Assembly: GCF_024139115.2 (NCBI RefSeq)
Contig: NC_085141.1
Span: 406,001,612 to 406,065,611, forward strand
Origin: Armigeres subalbatus
Lineage: Eukaryota > Arthropoda > Insecta > Diptera > Culicidae
Direction: 5' to 3'
Length of the DNA: 64,000 bases
This document shows, piece after piece, positions 1 through 11,487 of this stretch; the stretch's first letter is position 1; each line of letters opens with the position of its first letter. Below the pieces are notes generated by a model. The model did no database searches. It was not told where the DNA came from and was given only the letters and a program-made list of their open reading frames with translations. The position numbers and the translations under genes are program-made.

Positions 1-1590
1 GTTATTCAAGATTGCTTTCATGTCATTGGACGCAACTTGCTGGACCTTATAAATGAATCGTTACAAACTGGGTACGTGCCGCATATTTGGAAGGAATCAT
101 TAGTGATTCCAATACAAAAAGTTGCTGGAACGATTAAAGCCGAAGAGTTTCGTCCCATCAACATGTTGCACACATTAGAGAAAATTTTAGAACTTGTAGT
201 TAAAGGCCAGCTAATTACATATTTAAATAGTAATAACTTGTTGATACCGGAACAATCAGGTTACAGAGAAGGTCATTCCTGTGAAACTGCATTGAACTTG
301 GTATTATCTAAATGGAAGGAAAATATGGAGCGTAAAGATACTATTCTAGCTGTGTTTTTGGATCTGAAACGCGCTTTTGAGACAATTTCTCGGCCCTTAT
401 TGTTGAAAACTGTTAGGCGCTTTGGAATTTCGGGTTCTGCATACAAATGGTTTGAAAGCTATTTGTCTGACAGATCCCAACGGACTGCTTTCAACGATTA
501 TGTGTCGTGTCCCGTGGAGAATGACCTTGGTGTACCACAGGGAAGTGTATTAGGGCCCCTTTTGTTCATTATGTACATTAATGATATGCGACGGGTCTTA
601 CGTTATTGTGATGTTAATTTGTTTGCTGATGATACCGTAATATTCATTGCAGCTCAAAATCTGGAGGAAGCGATTGAACACTTGAATGAAGATTTGCATT
701 CTTTAAGTAGATGGTTGAAGTACAAACAGTTAAAATTGAATATTAGTAAAACAAAGTATATGGTTATTTCATGAAATCGTTCAATTGATAATGTCTCTGT
801 GAAAATTGATGACGAGACACTTGATCGCGTACGGGAAATTAAATATCTTGGTGTGATTATTGATGATAAATTGAAATTTGACCAACATATTGACAATGTC
901 ATCAAGAAAATAGCCAAGAAGTATGGAATCCTATGTCGACTGAAAAACGAATTAAATACAGCTAGTAAAATACAGTTGTACAAATCAATCATCTCTCCTC
1001 ACTTGGACTTTTGTCCTTCCATTTTGTTTTTAGCAAATCAGACACAAATATCGAGATTGCAGCGCTTGCAGAATAAGATTATGCGTTTGATTTTAAGATG
1101 TAACAGATTCACTTCCTCAACTTTTTTGTTGGATGCATTGCAGTGGCTCTCGGTGAAGCAAAAGAATTGTGTATTTAACAATGGTGTTCATTTTCAAAGT
1201 AGTAAATGGTTTGATGCCTCGATATTTGTGTGATCGAATTGAAAGAGGAAGTGACATTCATAGATATAACACTAGAAACGCGGAAGATGTAAGAACACCC
1301 AACTTTTTGCATGGAGCTTCACAAAATTCTTTGTTTTTAAAGGTATCAATGATTTCAATTCGATGCCTACACATATCAAACGATGCAACGACATTATCAC
1401 AATTCAAGAGACTTTGTGTTTCACACGTAAAAGCTGTATTTTAAGCAGCTACTTAGTTGACTTTTTAAAAATCATTAATTATTGTATCTTGACGAAGTTT
1501 GACCTACGGATATTTTGTTTGGACAATTGTGTTTTTCAATTATTGAGGCACTAATAAACTATTATGTTCGCCTCGATGATGATGATGGAT
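1..1590 (+). pseudogene. CR1/L2-like non-LTR retrotransposon, 3' part of ORF2 (reverse transcriptase)
   Basis: Reverse transcriptase of a retrotransposon that copies its RNA by target-primed reverse transcription. The 5' part lies outside the window. From 37 to 774 the frame encodes RT fingers and palm: FRPINML, a VFLDLKRAFE block (first catalytic Asp), GVPQGSVLGPLL and the catalytic LFADDTVIF. A TGA at 772-774 interrupts the frame, which resumes at 799-1233 with the thumb region (KYLGVIIDDKL, LQRLQNKIMR). Near 1200 the reading moves to another frame, and twice more near 1340-1400, so at least one nonsense and three shifts have accumulated. The copy ends around AATAAACTATT at 1551 and a short GATGAT repeat tail (1575-1587). 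RT identity is firm. The CR1/L2 assignment rests on motif resemblance and the short repeat tail; I or Loner groups are alternatives. Confidence 0.72.
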
Positions 1591-2264
1591 TTTATATTTA
1601 TTGACGTAATTGTAATTTGACCTTTTCCTTGTGTAGTCTACAAAAGTTTGAGTCTCGCGCGCGTAAAGCAGATATGAATGATTTTTAAATTTATGTACAG
1701 ACTTGCGCTTTTTCAGCTGTTTCAATGATTCTGCGGATTAGTAATAGGCTATCTAGTAGAGTTTGGTTTCCGCGGTTGATACCGAAACTTTTGATATCGA
1801 CGGAGCGGTAACACAAGTTTTGATTTTGTTGACAACGACATAGTTTATTAGATTATTATTGATGCTTTCGAGTGGCTAACGTTACTTGTAATTACATGAA
1901 ACGCGATTCTTGGTGGAACTTTTGAAATCGAGAGGTATCACAAGTTTTGCATTTTTATGCACTCGAAGCATCACTACTGATACTTATGAGAATCTGTAGA
2001 TGAAATAAACAGTTTTTTACATTTAATATTTTTACTGGATAGTAATGGAAAGTTAAGAAATTTATATCTGTGATGGTAATCAGATCGTTTTTGTTTTGTT
2101 CTGCAAATCTGATTCAATTGTTGAAAAATTAAATTCAATTAATTATCTTAAAGATAAATCGTCTAGCTCAAACCTTTGTAGGGGTATGTGGCGGAACCAT
2201 CATCATCATCATCGTCCAGCTTGCCACTCGGCTACGCGGACCCGTTTCGCCAAGGTCTTCACTC
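1591..2264. other. Spacer without a recognisable gene
   Basis: AT-rich sequence between two retrotransposon relics. A CATCATCATCATC microsatellite lies near 2200-2214. The 60-105 residue open frames here have no family resemblance and overlap on opposite strands, so I read them as chance. Confidence 0.5.
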
Positions 2265-2267
2265 TTG

Positions 2268-2480
2268 GCATGTTCATCATTGAAAATAGCTGCTAGGTGG
2301 ACCTGGAACGCTTGTTCGCTCAAGAACAAAACCATTGAGCTGAAGGATTTCCTTAAGGAGAAGGAAATAGACGTGGCATTCATCAACGAAACCCACCTGA
2401 AAAAGGAAGTGAACGTCAACATCCCTAAGCCGTTCAGGAAATTGATCAAAATTTCAAAATCCAAACCTCGGCCCATTCCA
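2268..2480 (+). pseudogene. Jockey-like ORF2 fragment: endonuclease start fused to linker
   Basis: The frame carries the first strand-helix of an AP-type endonuclease (WNACSLKNK, then IDVAFINETHLK with the catalytic Glu) and then jumps to KPFRKLIKISKSKPRPIP, which in this clade lies in the linker just before RT. Most of the endonuclease is therefore deleted. The sequence is cut at 2480 by the insertion at 2481-5290 and continues in the linker at 5291, so both halves belong to one copy. No start codon or 5' UTR is recognisable. It is a dead fragment. Confidence 0.65.
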
Positions 2481-2789
2481 CACACTTAAAATAAATTTCG
2501 CTGTTCGGTAATTTTTTTGACGAAAAACTTCGGTAAACATTAAAAATTACAGTAAGTTCGGTAAGTGATGAACTGTGTAAAAAACTCAAAAATCACTATA
2601 ATAAAGAATAAAAAAAAAAGTAAGTTCGGTTGAAAAGATTCATTCTACCATATTTCGGTTAAATTTTACCGATCAAACAGTAATTTAAAAATTATTTGAC
2701 AGAGTTCGGTACTGAAACTTACAGTTCGTACTGTAAAACCTGGATATTGCCGTACATAGTAAAATATATAAAAACCAATCTATGTATGT

Positions 2790-3720
2790 ATGTTCGCTAA
2801 CTACTTCTGAACCACTAGGCCGAATCCACCCAAATTTGGTACACACGTTCTCTATCCTCAGGGGAAGTTAACAAAGGGGGTGGGAGGGTCATTAGGAAAA
2901 GGGGGAGGGGTTGTGTTTAGAAAACGAAAAATTCTGTGTAACTTTCATCTTTCAGGACCGATTTTAACCAAATTTTGAACATATATTCACTATAAGGAAA
3001 CAATCATATGAGAGATTTTGGGAAAGGGGAGGGTCTGGAGGAGGGTATTGTTCAGAAAACGGGTAATTTAGAGTAAATTCTGAACCCCTGCACCGATTTC
3101 AACCAAATTTGATACACACATTCTCTACCCTAAAGAAAAGATAACAAATGGGGGTGGGGCGGTCATTGTAAAAAGAGGGAGGGTATGGGGGGGTGGTGTT
3201 GTTTTTATAAAACGAGCAATTCAGTGTTACTCCCAACTTCCAGTACCCATATCAACCAAATATTGTACACGTATTCACTAAGAGAAGTCGATCACATGGA
3301 AGTGTAATTTGGGAAAGAGGGAGGGTCTGGGGGAGGGTATTGTTCAGAAAACAGGCAATTCAGTGTTTCTTTTGAACCCCTGGACCGCTTTCATCCAAAT
3401 TTGGTACACATTCTCTATCCTAAGGAGAAAATAACAAAGGGTGGGATGATCATTGGAAAAAGGAGGGTAAGGGGAAGGTTGTCTTTAGAAAAGAGCAATT
3501 CAGTGTAACACCCAACTCCCAGGACCAATTTCAGCCAAATTTGGTGCACACATTTTCTATTCTAAGGAGAAGATAACAAAGAAGGTGGGAGGGTCATTTT
3601 GGAAAAGGGAAAGTTATGGGGGAAGGGGTTGTCTTTAAAAAATGAGCAATTCAGTGTAACTCCAGGATAAATTCCAACCAGATTTGGTACACTTATTCTC
3701 TATTTTGGAAGATGTTTTAT
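2790..3720. repeat. Tandem repeat, about 140-bp unit, seven copies
   Basis: The core CCAAATTTGGTACACA recurs, diverged, at about 2831, 2968, 3104, 3257, 3396, 3536 and 3679, a spacing of 136-153 bp. Each unit also carries a TTCTCTATCCTAAGG-type block, AAGATAACAAAGG and a G-rich GGGGGTGGGAGGGTCATT stretch. A further partial start of the same module (AACTTCTGAACCC) appears at about 4178, and related GCAAAGCCGGATACAT / GCAAGGCCGGGTACAT blocks lie at about 3857 and 4561. It lies inside the 2.8-kb TIR element. Confidence 0.75.
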
Positions 3721-3890
3721 TGAAAAGGTAGGGCCAAACAAAGATATAAAAATATATTGATACAAAGGTTCAATTCTATGAGCGGTAGATCTACCTCTGT
3801 GGGTTTCGTGCTACAGCATTGGACATTTTAATTCTATAATTTACTTTTCAGTCCCTAGCAAAGCCGGATACATATAGCTATTAGCTATCT

Positions 3891-4136
3891 ATATATCTCG
3901 GATACTTATTCAACGTATGTGACGTATGTGATTTTGTAAACAAAAATTTAAACGTTGATTTCTGCAATCTGATAGCACTCCCACGCAAACTATCGCCACA
4001 TACAGGTAGGGGAGGTTTCGGCTACATGTTCGTTGTATTGGTTTGCGTGGGAGTGTCATCATATTTGACAAATCGACGTATGCATCTTTGTTTACAAAAT
4101 CACATACGTCGTTTTGAATAAGTTGCCGAGATATAT
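3891..4136. mobile_element. Nested palindromic MITE
   Basis: The left end reads ATATATCTCGG then ACTTATTCAACG and GTATGTGATTTTGTAAAC. The right end is its inverse (GTTTACAAAATCACATAC, TTGAATAAGTTGCCGAGATATAT). Arms of about 55 bp enclose about 130 bp with a second inverted pair (CTCCCACGCAAAC / GTTTGCGTGGGAG). It splits a repeat module of the host element. The exact duplication is obscured by flanking TATA. Confidence 0.6.
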
Positions 4137-5290
4137 AAAACTCAATGTTTGTATGTTTGTGTGTGTGCTCCAGCCTAACTTCTGAACCCATTATTGTATT
4201 GTTTAGTTATCGATCAATTCAACCATTTATCGAAATCATGGTTTGCCCAACGTAAAAAGCAATGATTAATGTGTTTCCTTCTGGATGGTGAATGTGATCC
4301 CTTCTTTAAAAATAGACGTTTGCTCGGAATAAGGCATCGGTGGATGTTTGTCCTTCTTTAGAAATAGACGTTTGCCCGGAATATGGCGATTATGGGTTCG
4401 CTCCCTTTTCCAAAATCAGTCAATGTTTTCAAATGAAATCTGCCTTCTTTTGATCAAATGATGAAGTATCGATAAGATAACGCAATTATCCTGTTGACCA
4501 ATTGGTTTATTCATTTTCCGATTGTGAAAAAAAAACTGCGAATCAAACTGGCAATTCCGAGCAAGGCCGGGTACATAAAGCTAGTAGTAAAATAAATGCC
4601 GAACAAACTGTAAAACAAATTCTGCATTACAGTACTTCGGTAAACTAGGTTGAGCTGTCAAACTGTAAAGTCTGTAGCTGTAGCTGTTGAATCAAGACTT
4701 TTTTCACGCAACGGTCACCATTTTTCATCGGATTCATCATAAAAAAAATATGCCCAAGTGTTGTTAGCAGAAATAATAACAGGTATTTTACGTATTTTAT
4801 AAAAGTAGTCCGTTTTTCAACGCAATAATAATCTTTTCAGATTCCTTCTTGGGTGATATTTTCTCTGCTGGGGAAGGTAAATATAAGTGTGTAAATATTT
4901 ATTTGAAATGCTGTGATTGCTGCTGACCAGTTGTTCCATAGAGCATGCATGCATGGAAAATGTGCCAGATTTTTTAACGTGTTTTTATTACAAGTTAATT
5001 GAAAATAAAATGAATGAATCTGTATTTTAAATTATAATTATCATTGACAACATCAAACATTTATATTTATCCATTATTATTTTTTTTTTTTTTAAATAAC
5101 AAAAGTACCGTAGCGTTCGGTAGTCTATATTTTGAAATTACCGAACAGCACTGTAAATTTTGACAGATCATCACAAAATCAAATTACCGAACAAACTGTA
5201 ATTGTTTTGTTTACCGAACTGATTACCGTACGTTCAGCTGTTGAAAGTTCGGTAAAAAATTACCGTAGACTGTAAAATATTTTAAGTGTG

Positions 5291-6362
5291 CACCTTTGAT
5301 CTCATTAGACAACAATAGCTCTAAGGATCGCTTAATAACTCCTGCAGAGAAGATCGACGAAATAGGTCGTCATTTTGTCAGCTCACACAACCGTGGGCAG
5401 AGCATCGTCAGTTGACACGAAGCAGCAATTAACGAGCATGTTAACAACATGAATATTATTCCTAACGACTTCTCATAGGAGTTGAAGATCTCAGCTGGTG
5501 AATTGACGACCTATATCAAATCATCGAAAAACATGAAAGCCCAGGCTTCGACAGCATCCTGAATGTCGAGCTCAAACATATAAGGGCTCCGTTCTTCGAG
5601 CAACTTTCGCTGATCTCCCCATCCGAAAACCTGGGAAGGATTCTTCCTCTTCAAAAAGTTATCGCCCCATCAGGCTTTCTCAGAGTTATGCAAGCTGTGT
5701 GAAAAGGCGATTCACAGCCGGTTACTTGAGTCTATCGAACACCACCGCATCTTGCTCGAGGAACAGTTTGGTTTTCTACGCGGTCGATCAACCGTACATC
5801 AACAGACAGAACAAGTTTGTCTCAAAAACATCCGGCATGGCCTTACTCGATGTCGTGGGCATTCGACAATGTATGGCATGATGGCCTGGTGTACAAACTA
5901 CAAGGCAACAATCTTCCCAGCTTGGTGAAAATCATTAACAATTATCTGTCGGCAAGGACATTCCAGGTCTCAGTCATCAGAGCTAGTTCCAATGCGCACA
6001 ACATCGTCGCCGGCGTTCCCCAGGGCAGTCTCCTCGGGCCCCTGCATTTCAATCACCTCCGACATGCAATTCTGTCTCTGTTCGCAGATGACACCTCCAT
6101 CGTCTACCAAGGTACAGTGGCCAGAGCGCTTGTGAGAAAACTCCAACGAGGCCTGGATGCTCTAACAGAGTATCTCATCAGCTGGAAGTTTTGTAGCAAC
6201 ACGGCGAAGACCCAGGTGATCATTTTCCCCCATTCAAAATCCCCTAAACATGTTCCGCCTGAGGACTGTAAAATCAGCCTCAACGGCACGACTGTGGAAT
6301 GGGCCAATAAGGCCGACTACTCTGGCTTGATCCTCGACAGCAATCTTATTTTCCGGCAATAG
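5291..6362 (+). pseudogene. Jockey-like ORF2 remnant, linker and reverse transcriptase
   Basis: Continuation of the fragment at 2268-2480. From 5297 the linker reads in frame (IGRHFVSSHNRGQS) but has stops near 5416 and 5477. RT begins around 5640 and changes frame near 5820. The 5817-6362 frame shows FDNVWHDGLVYKL, NNYLSARTFQVSV, GVPQGSLLGPL and the catalytic SLFADDTSIVY, then LNGTTVEWANKADYSGLILD. About 15 residues between GPL and FADD are shortened. The copy stops at 6361 before the C-terminal part. Family assignment to the Jockey group rests on these blocks. No function remains. Confidence 0.75.
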
Positions 6363-6496
6363 GAAGAACGAAAAAAGATTATAACACGAGTTTTTATTTT
6401 TATAAACCAAAACAATAAAAAAGAACAATGTTCCCCCGGATCACGGTACTCTGATTTTTATGTACACTGTAGTCACCAAATATTTGTTCTTTTTAT

Positions 6497-6955
6497 CTAC
6501 ACATCACCTGTTTGGACTCCGCAAACTATTCGTATTGAACGAGTACAAAAACTGTTCCTGCGCTTCGCACTTCGTAACCATCCGTGGAACGACCCTATAC
6601 ACCTCCCCGACTATAGATAACGCTGCCGTTTGATTGGTTTGGAGCTGCTTTCCGACAGGCGGAAACGCCTGCAGCAACTATTTATCTTTGACGTACTGCA
6701 CCGCTTTATTATAGGACATCTTTCTAAGCGTGCCGCAGTGCCATTTACGACAGTCAGAATTTATTATTATTCCCAGACACCAAACCAATTATGGGTATAA
6801 CAATCCGATGTGCTCCTGTTTAAGGGCGTTTAATGTAGTTAGTGATCGTTTCGATTTTACTATGTCTAAACAATGTTTTAAAAATAGATTAAGGAATTAG
6901 AATAAGTCAGTCTGTGTGATCCTCTCGAAGACCAAATAAATAAATAAATAAATAC
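6497..6955 (+). pseudogene. Loner/I-type non-LTR retrotransposon 3' end
   Basis: A C-terminal ORF2 tail in several frames: IERVQKLFLRFALRNHPWND, then a DRCRLIGLELL-like block after a stop near 6616, then DFTMSKQCFKNRL near 6852. The same arrangement occurs in the better preserved Loner-like copy at 48240-48570 (YEDRCQLIDLLPL). It ends in an AAAT repeat tail (6930-6953). The 6363-6496 bases between it and the Jockey-like relic are unassigned. Confidence 0.6.
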
Positions 6956-8473
6956 ACAGGTGAGCTGGCAACGTGAACCAAATCTAAGTCAGTCGCGCCA
7001 ACCGAGAACGAAACGGCCTTCGTTATCGGCAACGACATTGATCAAGACAACGGACGTTTTCGCATAGTTTACTCTAGTGTGAAGCTGTTATCCCATTTTA
7101 GAACACTGTGTAGATTGCACGTTCAAGACAACCCTGCAAGGGTATCCACTAATGGTGGAATGTTCTGTAGATAAAATGCGTCATGCGCACCCTATAACAT
7201 TTGCTACTGTGACAAAACAGGAAAAAGCAGACTATGATTTTGTCTTTATCACAATTTTCTTATCAGTGCTCGAGGCTCGGTATAGATTGCACGATGAAAG
7301 CTTTTATCAACGATGGGGAGATTGCTCTAAAAAAAGCGGCTCGATCGTTGTTTGGCGAACAAGTGAAGATGATCAATTGTTAATTCCACGTTGTAAATAA
7401 CATTTTAAAAAAACGCATTACGAAAAATAAGACAATATCGGCAGAGTGCAAGGAAACTATTCTGAAAAACGTTCCGCTTAAAGTTTTACCAACACAAAAA
7501 TTGCATTTCTGCGAAATCTGCATTTCGAAACAGCCTGCAGTCTGTTCCACAAAGTATACAAGCACTTCTCGGATTTCGTGATTCGTGAATTATTAGACAA
7601 TTCGATAGGATATAATCTTTGACCAGTTTAATCTCATATCAAAATTATAACGACATTAGTTATGTATATTTTCACTATTTTTTTTTGTTCGTAGGCATTG
7701 GGGAATAAATGGAAGGTACACCTTCGATATTAGGTACTTGAACCACGTTCAATATGGAAAGATGGAACGAAATTGCCTACATTATAGATAACAATCCGTC
7801 ATTTGTACCGTAACTGATTTTTATACGTCATGTAGGCAATTACCTCTGGTGTAGGTTTTTGTACCAAATAATTATATCAACGTTTGTTTTATAATGTTGA
7901 TGTGAAGGTATCAACTTCTGTAATAATTGTGTTAGGGCTAGTGGGATTTTTGATATTTTAAGAACTAACCACCCAAATTTTTAACACATTTTGTTACAAT
8001 ATTTTTATAAAATGAAATAGAGAAAGTGAAAATTATTTTTTTGTCCAGTCGTGTTTCTCCAGTAAGCAGAGCATCGGTCGGTCGTCGAAATTGTGTTTTG
8101 CTTTGTGCGGAAGGTGGAACGATCGACCGGTCGCCGTAATTTTGTTCCGCTTTACGCGGGTGAGTAAATAAATCAGAAAGTGAAAATTTAGTCCGCATCC
8201 AGTTGTGTAGTGCGGTCGATAATTAAAATAATTAGCGTTCGTTTGATTGTTTTTGTTTTTAATCAAACTACACGCTATACACGGCAGACCATTTACCAAA
8301 ACGAACCCTGCCACACTCTCTACCCCATATATCCAACATCCCAGTGATTTCTCGTGGAAGTGCAGATGACTCGTCGGTTTCTATCAAAGCGAGTATCAAA
8401 TTCTTACCTATTCCTCAATTGACCTGCATTCGGACACGGCCAGCGCTGGTATAGCTTATTTTTGGGTCACCAG
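6956..8473. other. Spacer without a recognisable gene; short diverged duplication
   Basis: No open frame resembles a known family. GAAAGTGAAAATT followed by GTCCAGTCGTGT (about 8021-8055) recurs as GAAAGTGAAAATTTAGTCC and CCAGTTGTGT (about 8175-8210), next to GGTCGGTCGTCG and GATCGACCGGTCG, so this is probably part of an older repeat. The stretch is cut at 8473 by the Harbinger insertion. Confidence 0.45.
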
Positions 8474-8668
8474 CAGCCGAATTCCGGTGGAAAAATGTCT
8501 TGAAAGAGAAGACAATTTTTAAGAGATTTTGGTTTTTTTCTTATTTTGGAATTCCGGTGATTTCTTGTAAGAAAATATTTGACGTTTAAAAAAGAAAAAG
8601 AAAATTAAATTTTCTTCGAGATTTTTGCAGCAGAAATCAATCGTTTTTATTTATTTTTTTTGTGACAA

Positions 8669-9931
8669 GTGATAAACATATTACGGAATAACTATTTATT
8701 TGAAATTATTTCTAAAAAAATGGAAACATTAATTGTAACATATTTTGCAAGAAAAAAATGGTACAAACGACAAGAGAAAATAAAACTACTTCGTCACCGT
8801 CGATTTTTGAGAGATATTAGTAATCCTTTCGAAATATCGGACGGTAATTTCGTGAAACTGTTCAGAATGCCAAAATATCTAGCTGAAAAAATTATTGACT
8901 TGATGGATCAGCCGTTGAACGCAATTCCGTTGAAAGATGAACGAACAACAACAATTCCGGTTCATCTACAGGTTCTGACAACGTTGAGATATCTTGGTTC
9001 AGGTAAATATATTGCAATATTGTGATTTGAAATTTATTTTTACAGACTTAAGAAACTAATAAGATTGGTTTATGCTCTCAGTTAATATAATCCATTACAT
9101 TTTAGGTTCTCATCAAGTGACCGTTGGGCAAGATAACTTACTGGCAGTTTCACAAGCAACATGTCATCGTATTTTAAAAAATGTGATCATTGCAATGGAC
9201 AAATATCTTTTGGGGAAGTTTGTTGTATTTCCAACTGATGATACAGAGTTGACTCGTCTCAAGCAAACATTTTTCCAGAAGTTCAATATTCCCGGCGTCA
9301 TTGGAGCCATTGACTGCACACATGTTGCAATTTTGAGCCCCCCAAAAGACGTGGAGCATGTTTACTTGAATAGGAAAGGTTACCACTCGAAAAACGTTCA
9401 ACTGATTTGTGATATTGAGCTTCGCATATTTAATGTAAACGCCCGATTCGGAGGTTCAACTCATGATGCTTTCATATGGAAGCGCAGTCAAGTTCGTCAA
9501 CATTTAATGCAAAAGTACGAAAACGGAAGCAGAAATATGTTTTTGTTAGGAGACGGAGGATATCCCACCGAACCATGGCTACTGGTACCATATTCAAGAA
9601 CTGTGAGACAATCACAAATCGATTTCAACACAGCTCACTGTAAGGCACGGAATCCTATCGAACGCTGCAACGGTTGTCTGAAGTCCAGATTCAGATTTTG
9701 CGATACGAGAAGGATTTCTGTGGTCAGATTATAAATTGTTGCGTGATAATCCATAATTTCCTTGTTTCTAATAAATATCCAGTAGCTGATATCTTGTATG
9801 AAAATGTTAATAATGAAAATAATGACCCTTTCGACGCAGCGGACCGTTTTGGCCATGATGATGATAATGATGGGCTTCTTGACGTAGGAAGAAGAGAAAG
9901 AGAAAACATTGTTAATTATTATTTCAATTAG
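8669..9931 (+). pseudogene. HARBI1-like Harbinger transposase, two exons, one frameshift
   Basis: DDE nuclease that cuts and pastes the element together with its DNA-binding partner. Exon 1 (8669 or Met at 8720 to 9002) has the N-terminal helical region ending RYLGSG. A 103-bp intron (9003-9105, GTAAAT...TTTTAG) joins it precisely to GSHQVTVGQDN, restoring frame. Exon 2 shows VIGAIDCTH (first Asp), GGSTHDAFIW, LLGDGGYPTEPW (second Asp) and NPIERCNG (Glu), so the catalytic triad is intact. After KSRFRF near 9700 a one-base shift moves the frame; the C-terminus (INCCVIIHNF) then runs to 9931 with an acidic tail. A polyadenylation-like AATAAA lies at about 9975. Apart from the shift, the gene has normal family length of about 390 residues. 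Confidence 0.85.
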
Positions 9932-11260
9932 TATGATAGCTCCGATCCGAATCCGATCAATCTAATTGCTAAATTAATAAACTAAACAGATCACGTTGTT
10001 TTGTTTTTTATATGCTATCACTTGAATATACATAAAGGCAAACATCCAATATTCAATCCCTTTTCTACCAAACTATACAGCCAATTAAACTAATAATTTC
10101 ATATGATCCAAGACGAAAATCAGATGACAGAATTCAATTTCAAGAGATACATACAGATTTCTTCAAATATGTTCATAAATGACTGTTCTATCCAGAAAGA
10201 ATATTGAATAGGTATGGTTATGGACATAATGATGATCTAGACCATCCAAACTATCATCATAGCTTTACCATGTATTGGATAAATTATTAGTTCTGTAAAG
10301 CATCATGACCCACTCCTACACCATTCTAGAGAAAGTAAAGAATGGTACAGGATCTATTACAATCTCTACTATCAAACTGTCCTAATATTCAAAACAATTC
10401 ACAAGACGATTTACAATGCCCCCACCATTATTATAAGAATAAGAGAATAAGAATAAGAACTCAATATTTAAAACAGCATGAAGACTTTGATGTCTTATTC
10501 ATCATTATCGAGAGTTGGCTACATGATACACTGTTATCGACACTAAACAGTATTCTAGGATCATCTACGACACTCCAAACTGGCCCCAGGTGTCTTCTTA
10601 TTGGCGTTACGTCCTTTACAGAAACATTGCCGCCCCAAGGCATAGTGTTCGATACATCACTTCTATTGTTATTAACACTAGGATTCATTTGTTCAGAAAA
10701 TCATAACCAAAATTTCGAATGGCTATATCTAAGTTGTTTTTCAATCTGTTTCCTCTGTGAACCAGTACAATTAAATGTAAATGTAAAACATATATGATAA
10801 TTGTGGCGAATAAGGCGACCCTGAATGAAGCATTCGCATTTTTTGGTTGCATTGATATATAATGTAGAACGTATGTCTTATTTCACAATAAAAATTATTA
10901 AGTTTACTTCTTTAAACTAAAATATTTTCAAATAACAATAATGAGAAAAAAAGATTACAAATTTGAAATTCAATCGTAGTAGGTATTTGAAATACTAGGA
11001 ATTATGCAATTTGGAGATCTTAGGGCATCTCATGTAGTTAGATATGAAACACAAGTGAAGCACATACACATGAAGGCCATAATTGGGTTGACACTGTTGC
11101 TGGATACACCGTGAAAGGCGTGGTTTATTCAGTAGACAACTAGATTCAAAATCAAGGGTAATATGGAAATCTCACAACAACTGATTTGCCTGTATATGGG
11201 CTGTAGTGAAACATAGTACTTGGAGGACATAATTGTACTGATTCCGTAGCTGGACACATC
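9932..11260. other. Harbinger interior, no recognisable gene
   Basis: AT-rich sequence between the transposase and nested repeats. A 151-residue frame at 10342-10797 is open but shows no domain, codon bias or conserved motif, and an overlapping frame exists on the other strand. I do not call it a gene. Confidence 0.45.
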
Positions 11261-11299
11261 AAGATTATTTGATTAAAACTCCAGAACAATATGAAGATC

Positions 11300-11487
11300 C
11301 GAATGCCATTCTGTCGAATGGGTCATTTGGCTGAACGCCATTTGGCCGAATGGCGTTTGGCCCAGTAATTAAAATACGTTTCCATATTAACTGTGTGAAG
11401 TGAGTTGTGAGTAGTGAGAAGGGTTTATAGTGGGAAGCAATAAGTGTGAAGTGACAAATGAGAAACGAGTAGTGTGAAGCTATTGGT
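11300..11487. repeat. Arm of an outer GGCCGAA-type repeat element
   Basis: A cluster of GCCATTTGGCCGAATGGC motifs (about 11302-11368) is followed by AAAATACGTTTCC and GTGAGTAGTGAGAAG. The same order appears inverted at 12735-12790. This arm therefore belongs to a second, outer copy of the family whose purine-rich partner lies at 13124-13545; the copy at 11488-13114 is inserted in it. Confidence 0.5.

Larger units (their letters stand above)
2481..5290. mobile_element. 2.8-kb TIR element with TTCGGTAA-rich ends and CA target duplication
   Basis: The left end CACACTTAAAATA matches the inverted right end TATTTTAAGTGTG exactly over 13 bases, and both ends continue into several TTCGGTAA / TTACCGAA motifs (2505-2720 and 5105-5270). 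The flanking dinucleotide CA is present on both sides (2479-2480 and 5291-5292), and removing the element plus one CA restores the Jockey-like linker frame, so the boundaries are well supported. The interior has a seven-copy tandem repeat and a small palindromic MITE but no transposase. It looks like a non-autonomous DNA element of a 2-bp-TSD class. The superfamily is not resolved. Confidence 0.75.

Noticed and set aside
7152..7400. 82-residue frame
   Set aside because: Protein-like in part but no recognisable family, no start context and no continuation.
10342..10797. 151-residue open frame inside Harbinger
   Set aside because: No motif or family resemblance, overlapped by an opposite-strand frame; likely chance.
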